From: Liriodendron chinense | Lineage: Eukaryota; Streptophyta; Magnoliopsida; Magnoliales; Magnoliaceae | Direction: 5' to 3' | DNA: 64,000 nt | Assembly (NCBI GenBank): GCA_003013855.2 | Contig: ML058460.1 | Location: forward strand, 620,001 to 684,000 | Shown: positions 57,301-64,000 of the stretch, one piece after another | Numbering within the stretch: position 1 is the stretch's first letter | Layout: the number at the start of each line of letters is the position of its first letter | Notes under the pieces: generated by a model | What the model saw: only the letters and a program-made list of their open reading frames with translations | What the model was told of the DNA's origin: nothing | Database searches by the model: none | Translations under genes and position numbers: made by a program

Positions 57301-60300
57301 CTTGATTGTTGTACTGTGAACTTCTCATATTACATGATTATCTTTGACACATATGACCATTTTTTCCACTTTGGGTGTTACAATAGTAGTGAAGTGTGCT
57401 AATCTAATACCGAAAGTAGATGTGCGTGCATTGAAAAGAAAGGTTGTAAATGCCAGTTTCAATTTCTACGGCCAACTAAAATTAAAATACAAGTTATCAC
57501 CCTGTTTGTCTTCTGTTGCCTGAATAATTTCTGACTTGTTTGTGAAATATCACCTTGTAATTTTTTTATTTATTTATTTTTTACTTCTTTTAGTTTTTTA
57601 GCAGCTTAGAAATATTCATCAACAAGTGGACAGAAGTATGAACATTACATACCCGGAAAACTTTTGTGAAAGTTGTTTTCCCGTCCTCAACGAGACGCGC
57701 TCCAGTATAGAAACTGATTGCGTAGACACAAAACAGCAAGAACAAGGAGACCCCGAAACCAATCCCACTAACCAACCCTTGCCGTATCCCTTTCTTCAAA
57801 GGACCTTCACATTTCCTCTTGTACAATTCCATCACCTTCTCTTCAGCACAGAACGAAGCAACTGTTCTTATACTCCCAACAGCATCGCTTGCAACTTGAC
57901 TTGCTTCCTCATACATTTTCTGCAGACATTGTCGGATTCCCATCATCATCACAGGCTTATAAACATGACTGTCAAATGTTGTAACATTGACGATAAGAAA
58001 GAAAACCAAACTTTACAAGGCATAAATCTCATATATTGAATAAAAAATTTAAGGCGCGTTGGTTGAACCAAATATCATGAAATTTCATTGGTGCAATCAA
58101 ACCCACCGAAGACTAAATAAATTTTGAAATTCTGCAAATGGGTTTAAATAGTCCTACAAAAATCCGTAGCTTGATCATTGATTCTTGAAAGTCGTAAAAA
58201 ACCTATAAATTGTATTTTTTTGGGAAACTAACTGAAAGAAATGTCTCACACATATCTTGCTATTTCCTACAAACTACCAAGCTCATTACTATGGTATGTT
58301 CTGTTTATAATTTGTTCTTCTTTTATTGTGGTGAAATGGATTAATTTCAAGCATTCATGCCTCATGTAACGATTTTTGATGAGTTTAGAAACGAACCTTT
58401 GCATCTGCACTGAATCCTTGCATAAATTTCATTTGGGCCCACCCACTGACACCCATCAGAGGCAACAAAGCTAAGATTATCAGAGCCAATTGCCAGCTTG
58501 CCTGGAAAGCAATTGTCAATCCAGTGATCATTGATGCCATGTTCTGAACAATCAGCGCCAACGTGTCCCCGACCAGGCTGCGGACAGTCGCAGCGTCAAC
58601 TGACAACCTTGCGCCAACCGCACCACTTGAGTTTTCATGACTGTCAAACCAACCAATCTCCATGTATGACACTTTCTCGAATGACATTGCTCGGATCCTC
58701 TTTATCAACCGGCAGCCAGCCACAGCAAATAAGTACGTTTGTGTCGGGTTAGACACTAACGATGCCACGCCAAGGATGACGAACATCAAAGACCAGAACC
58801 TGGAATCCTTCCGGAGTTTTGATGGTGGTTCGTAGAAAGTCTGGATTGCATTAGAGATGAGTATCGAGAAAATTGGAAATATTACACCGCTGACAACTGC
58901 AGCAATGGAGCCAAGCAACAGAACTGGGATCTCCGGCTTGTTGAGAGAAGCAAGGCGTCGGAGTGGGACTTCTTGTGGCTTCTGTGATGGTGGTGGGGCA
59001 TCAGGTTCTGATGTAGAGCTTTCTTGGATGTTGATTCCTCTAGGTAGGCCAAAAGAGTGATGACTGCTGTTTCCAGAACCACCTGTTGATCCGTGACTTA
59101 TAGATCGTCGGATGGATAACTGTTGGCTTGATTGGCGGCCAGCATCCAATGATGTTTCTGGCTTTTCTGGGTCATCTGATCCTTGGTTCATCTCTTGCAA
59201 GCGTATAAGTTGACAGTATGCTCCATCTGGAATCTTAAGTAACCCCGAATGAGAACCTGATAAATAGACCCAGTTGGTGACTTAGTAAGGTAGTTTTGGC
59301 AGTTAAAAAAAGAAATTTCTATGTAAGTTGGATGCTCTTGTCAGATTTGGGGCATTAGCTATTTCTTAAAAGAGGAAATATACAATGTCTGATCGGGTTT
59401 TCTTGGTCCAAAAAATTGTACATGTGGGTCCGACCTTTTGGTAATCCAAACTATTATCATATTAACTCAATGGTGGATGTCTGATGATCCCAACTGTTAA
59501 ATGCAGACCAGTGGTTGTGATTGTCCAATGTCATTGGGTCTCTAGGATCATCTGATATGGCCCATCCTTTGATGGGTCTCACCATATAAAAGGCATACTA
59601 CCAAAAGGTGGATCCAGGAAAGCTCAAAGTCATCTCAGATAAGAGTTAGCCGAGGAGAAGAGCCCCACCAGCACGATAATTCAACAGACAAGCCATGACT
59701 GTATCCGTTAAACTCTTACCTTTCTCAACAATTGATCCTTGATGAATCACAGCGATCATATCAGCATTTCTCACGGTAGTCAAGCGATGGGCAACAATGA
59801 CGGTGGTCCGGTTGATCATGATCCTGTCGAGTGCCTCCTGCACAATCCGTTCAGACTCCGCATCGAGTGCGCTTGTTGCTTCATCTAGGAGCAGAATTCG
59901 TGGATTTTTTAGAATTGCTCTGGCTATGGCAACTCTCTGCTTCTGCCCCCCAGATAGCTGAGTTCCATGCTCACCAACCATAGTATCAAGTCCCTTGAAA
60001 TATAATACACATCAATGGGAAAAGGTAAAACAATCTTCAATTAAATTGTAATGAGAAAACATGCTAGAATTCCATTGCTATGTATACCATAATAAGGAGA
60101 AGAATCCATTATTCTCCTATCACAAAAGCACAATTTACTTTAATGCAATCACCCAAAAATCCAAATTGACTCAAAAATCAATCAAGCCAGCAGCACAGCC
60201 ATGTTGATACTCGATAGCCGAGTTTATATATAGTAACATATAAAATAAACATTCAAAAGAAAGGACATCTTCTAAAAACTCATCCATGTCAATAATCGAT

Positions 60301-62078
60301 TTGGTTGATTTTTTTTTCCTTTAGATTATTTTTACTCAAAATAAAAAAAAACAACTATGTGTTTCCTGATGCACAACTGATGCTTGGCCAAGTACCAAGC
60401 CCCTAGAAGTTTCTGAACCTCACACCCAACTACACTTGGTATATATTTTGGGAAAATACACAAGCTTTCAGTATTTTTAAGCTTAGAATAACCATGGATT
60501 TAAGAGAAGTCAGATCATCCCAGAAGAAAAGTTCTATTAATTGTACTACAGAACAATAAAAATTGTTTGGAGCATCAAAAGGCTAGTACCTGAGGCATTT
60601 TGTCTATGAATTTGGCAGCATTGGCAAGCTCCATTGCAGCTCTGATTTCTTCAACAGTTGCACCTTCCTTGCCATATGCTATGTTGTCTTTAATGCTAGA
60701 TGCAAATAGCACTGGTTCTTGGCTAACAAGCCCCATTTTCTCTCTTATCCATCTTACCTGAAAGTCCTTGAGATTTATACCATCTATAAGGACTTCTCCA
60801 GCTTGTGGGTCATAAAACCTCTCTATCAGACTGATAACCGTCGACTTCCCGCTTCCGCTCTGCCCAACCAAAGCTGCATTCATACCGCTTGGTATAGAGA
60901 GAGAGAATCCAGCGAATATTTGCTCGTCTGGTCTAGCCGGATAACTGAAATAAACATCTCTTAATTCGATGTCTCCCTGAATGTCATCTAGTTTCCGTCC
61001 ACTGGTGTTATATGCATCTATGTCTGGCTTCCTCTTGATGGTCTCTAACATCTTGAATGCTGCAGCTTGACCTGCTGCAAATGCACTCAAACTAGGAGAT
61101 GCCTGGCCTAGAGACCTGAATCATCCCACAAACAGATTAATAACTACATACTTGTTCCATCTAATTTTATTCCTTTGAATCTTAATGATTAATAAATTTT
61201 ATTTCCCTAACTCAATCAAGAATCATCTAATTTCTATAAGCTAAAGAAGCAGCAGTTTGAAACTCACATAGAGCCAGTCGAGACTGCAATTAGAATATTA
61301 ATCACGTCACCGCCCGTATAGCCTTTATTCAGTATCATCCTTGAACCAAACCATACAGCTAAAGCATAGCTGCAGAATAAGATAAACATTACCGAACCAA
61401 GACCTAATCCAGCAGCCAACCCTTCCTGAACACCAGAACTGTAAGCCTTCTTGAGAGACTTGTTGTATTTCTCGATCGCTAGCTTCTCCCCAGTAAATGA
61501 TGCAACCTGAGTGGAATCATGTCAGTTGCATGTTTCTGAAATGGTGGGCAAAGCTAAATTTCCCATTGCTGAAATTCAAATAGACAGATGCTGATGACTC
61601 ATCCATCATACACATTTTAAAAATGTGCTAATCCAGACTTTCCAAATCATAGGCCATATTGTGGATGGAGCATATAGTAAAAAATCACACTGATAGTATG
61701 ATCCAAACCATCCAGTCGGTGTCCATCAAACGGATGGTTTAATAACAATGGGAAATGGTCCAAATACATAGTGGCCCTCACCAATATGGGCAGTCTAGAT
61801 TGACACAAATGTGCCATGTGTACAGTGAAAAAAGAAGAAAACAAATATCTACCTACCGTTCTGATGGAGCCTATCGTCTGCTCTACAACAATTCCTGCTT
61901 CCGCATAAGCTGTTTGTCCACGGGACGCCATCTTTGATATCATGATGGCCATGGCAGCACCAGAGATCACAGCAGGAGGAATAGATGATAGCATAACAAT
62001 TGTAAGAAGCCACCCTTGAATGAATGCTACTACGAAGCCTCCCACAAATGTTGATACCAGTTGAATGAACTTACCAAC
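54345..62078 (-). CDS. ABCB: ABCB (MDR/PGP) transporter, copy B, exons 3-11; ABCB4/ABCB11-like, 5' end outside window
   Basis: Plasma-membrane ATP-driven exporter; plant relatives of this group (ABCB4/11/21) move auxin. Exons, 5' to 3': 61857-62078, 61268-61506, 60590-61115, 59720-59993, 58397-59256, 57653-57919, 56710-56973, 55085-55378, 54345-54698; all junctions are GT-AG and phases agree. Together 3300 nt, 1099 codons plus TAG, with no break. The two missing exons (about 180 codons, as in copy A) would give about 1280 residues, normal for a full ABCB. Seen: TMD1 from GKFIQLVSTFVGGFVVAF; NBD1 Walker A GQSGSGKST, LSGGQ, ILLLDEATSALD, VAHRLTT; a linker with a Ser-rich RRSISHGSTGG stretch; TMD2; NBD2 Walker A GESGSGKST, LSGGQ, ILLLDEATSALD, VAHRLST. 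The substrate cannot be read from sequence. Orientation matches copy A, about 10 kb downstream. The protein limits are splice inferences. Confidence 0.93.
55530..55830. repeat. MITE shared by copies A and B in the same intron
   Basis: TTGCCACGTGGGCCCCACCATATTTGTGCTGATGC and, further on, ATGTGGCCCGCTTGATGACCAGAGTGGCC correspond to 24250-24480 in copy A (GGTGGGCCCCACCATGTATG, ATGATGACCAGACTAGGCC). The shared intronic position shows it predates the gene duplication. A later SINE-like insert (about 55640-55745) splits the copy B version. Confidence 0.6.
55640..55745 (-). mobile_element. SINE-like insert in copy B intron 9
   Basis: The minus strand shows GAGCTCAATGGTAGACAG (A-box-like) followed 30 bp later by TTGGTTCAATCCCAGC (B-box-like). 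The corresponding place in copy A lacks this piece. The tail and flanking duplication are not clear. Confidence 0.5.
56268..56384 (+). mobile_element. tRNA-derived SINE in copy B intron 9
   Basis: 117 bp flanked by 17-bp repeats AGCATTAATAACGTTGT (56251-56267) and AGCATTAATATCGTTGT (56385-56401), one mismatch. A box TGGCTCAGTGGTAAACTC, B box AGGGATCGAGTGCCC, then a GTG-rich part and an A tail. Copy A has no counterpart at this place. Confidence 0.9.
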
Positions 62079-62479
62079 CTGCAAAGTGGTAAAACTTGAA
62101 AATTAAAACATACTCAAGAAGAATGGCACTCCTCAATCAATGGGAAAGCCAAATTGCAAAGACCAAACAGCAATCTTGAATGTCCACAAAAGAAAAATAA
62201 TGCTCACACACACCAAAAGAATTATGTCAACATTTTAGTTTCTCTTTCAAAAGAGAGCTATTCTAAGGTATAAAGGTGTTTGGAAACATTTCCTCATGAG
62301 AACGATATTCTTTGGAGAACACCAAATAGCTAGAAGTGCTTCCTCAGAGGAGGGGACCGATTTCTCGTGAGAAATCTCTCTCGCACACAATTGTTGGCCC
62401 ATATGATGAATAGTCCAACTTTATGTGGGCCAAACCTATGATCAGTATTTAGTTGTCATAGCTAAATGGTCCTAATGAT

Positions 62480-64000
62480 GAACAGTCATATTTGGCATAT
62501 GTCAAAGGCGAATGGTCTAATTAATTTAAAATTGAAGATCAATGGCCCAATAAGGTCGATATTAAAGTTGAATGGTCCGATTGCATTGAAATTGAAGATC
62601 AATGGTCCAATTTGGCTGAAATTGAAAATCAGTGGTTCAATTAGATTGACGTATAAGACGAATGGTCGGATTTAAAAAGAATATTGAAGATGAACCGTCT
62701 GATTGTATTGAAATTTAACATGAATCATCTGATTAGCCAATATCGAAAATCAAAGGCTTTATTGGATGAATATCGAAGTCCAATGTCCCAAAAGAATGAT
62801 ATTAAAAATGAACGGCCTAATTGGACCAATGTCAAAGATGACATTATGATTAGTCCAGAATTGAATATCAACAGCCTGATTGGAACAATATCGAATATAG
62901 TTTTTCTGCAAGGTGGATCAATATTGATTATGAACAGCCTGATTGTGATGAAATAAAAGATGAAGACTGTATTGGATTGATGCCAAAGCCGAACAATCCA
63001 GTTCAAAATACTAAAGACAGATGGTCTGATCGGATCGATATCAAAGATAAACGGTCCAATTTATCCAAAATTGAATATCAACAGCCAGAGTGGAGAGATA
63101 ATGAAGGTGCATGGTCCAATCGTAATGTAATTAAAAATAAACAGAATAATACAAATGGTCTATTTCAAATGATACTAAGGATGAATTGTCCAATTGGACC
63201 AAAATTAAATATGAACAGCTTGATTAGTTCAAACTTGAAGATCAATTGTTCAATTAGATGATATTGAAGGCGAATGTCTGTTTGGGTTGATATTACATGT
63301 CAATAGTTTTATTGGATGGATGTCAAAGAAGAACATTCTTATTTGGCCAAAATTGGAGATGAATTATTCAATTGATCTGCTATTGAAAATCAATAGTCTG
63401 TTTGGGTCAATATTGAATATCAATGGTTAGATTGGTTTCATATCAAAGATGAATAATCTGCTTGGGCTAAAATTAGACATGAATGATACAATTGGATTGA
63501 TGATCAATGGTCCAATTAGGCCGATATTGAGGATGAATGACTGATCGATTACAATCAAATCATCTACCTTCAATATCAAACTGTTGATCATCTACATCAA
63601 CCTAATCATACCATTCATATCTAACATCAATCCATTAAGATGGTTCATCTTCAATATCTATACAATTGAACCCTTGATCATTAATATTAGCTCAATTACA
63701 CTGATCATCTTTTCTATCGCTCGAATTGAATCGTTCAAATTTGACATTAGTCCAAATGGGCCTTTCATTTTCAATATCAACCAAATCAGACCATTCACCA
63801 CCACTTTCAAGACAATTGAATGGTTCATCTTCAATATCAGGCCCATAGGACCAGATCTTCATTTTTTGGATTAACTGGATCATTCGTAGCTTTCATCTTT
63901 AGTATCATTTGAATCAAAGCATTTGCCTTCGAATTAGTCCAAGTGGACCATTGATTTCAATATCGGCACAATCAAACCATTCATCTTCAATATCGGTCCA
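62480..64000. mobile_element. Foldback-like element FB3, related to FB1, cut by window end
   Basis: About 34 head-to-tail 30-bp units on the plus strand (ATTGAAGATCAATGGTCCAA type) from about 62510 to 63540. The orientation then reverses (TTCATCTTCAATATC type) from about 63560 to the end of the window, at least 14 units. It lies upstream of copy B exon 3, within what should be intron 2, whereas FB1 lies upstream of copy A exon 1. The positions are not equivalent, so these are separate insertions. Frames here are repeats of a 10-residue word and not genes. Copy B exons 1 and 2 were not found between 62079 and 64000. Confidence 0.72.

Noticed and set aside
1..64000. Canonical tRNA or rRNA genes
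   Set aside because: Only SINE-type A/B boxes were recognised; no cloverleaf with intact acceptor stem was found by eye.

Overview
This is nuclear DNA of a flowering plant. Evidence: genes with many introns and GT-AG junctions, a plant-type ABCB transporter pair, a long P-class PPR gene, an NHL/LEA2 gene, and a dense load of plant transposons (Ty3/gypsy chromovirus, Ty1/copia, LINE, tRNA-derived SINEs, many MITEs). The very frequent MITE-like modules built on 'GGGGCCCACCATGAT...CCGTCCATCC' resemble repeats I associate with magnoliid genomes. That taxonomic guess comes from memory and is unverified.

Layout. 0.5-2.8 kb: decayed Ty1/copia element (minus). 3.5-5.5 kb: MITEs and a 33-bp minisatellite. 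7.4-8.0 kb: intact NDR1/HIN1-like gene (plus). 8.5-13.2 kb and 15.2-18.4 kb: two copies of a transposon-rich segment, separated by a Ty1/copia 3' remnant. 18.4-18.9 kb: a MITE ending about 50 bp before an intact intronless PPR gene (18.9-21.1 kb, plus). 21.7-22.4 kb: LINE 3' end. 22.95-44.14 kb (minus): an ABCB (MDR/PGP) pseudogene, called copy A. 44.5-46.1 kb: a foldback-like element of 30-bp subrepeats. 46.2-54.2 kb: MITEs, a second and different foldback-like element (49.3-51.0 kb) and a SINE. 54.3-62.1 kb (minus): the last nine exons of an apparently intact ABCB gene, copy B, whose 5' end lies beyond the window. 62.5-64 kb: another 30-bp-subrepeat foldback array, cut by the window edge.

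Main story. Copies A and B are tandem paralogues, and B serves as an internal ruler for A. Of the nine copy A exons comparable with B, three match exactly in length, two carry stop codons at unchanged or explained length, and every other length difference is accounted for by a visible lesion. A has four C-to-T type stop codons or candidates, frameshifts of -1, +1, +1, -2 and +8, a 47-bp deletion, a lost splice donor and a lost acceptor. It also carries insertions: a SINE with a 17-bp target duplication in exon 2, a hAT-like MITE with an 8-bp duplication in the NBD1 exon, a Ty3/gypsy chromovirus with a 5-bp duplication at an exon edge, two solo LTRs with 5-bp duplications, and a non-LTR fragment with a 15-bp duplication. 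Copy B is open throughout the window, so selection appears to have kept one member while the other became a sink for transposons.

The least conventional objects are the foldback-like elements, whose arms are tandem arrays of short subrepeats that reverse orientation at a central point.
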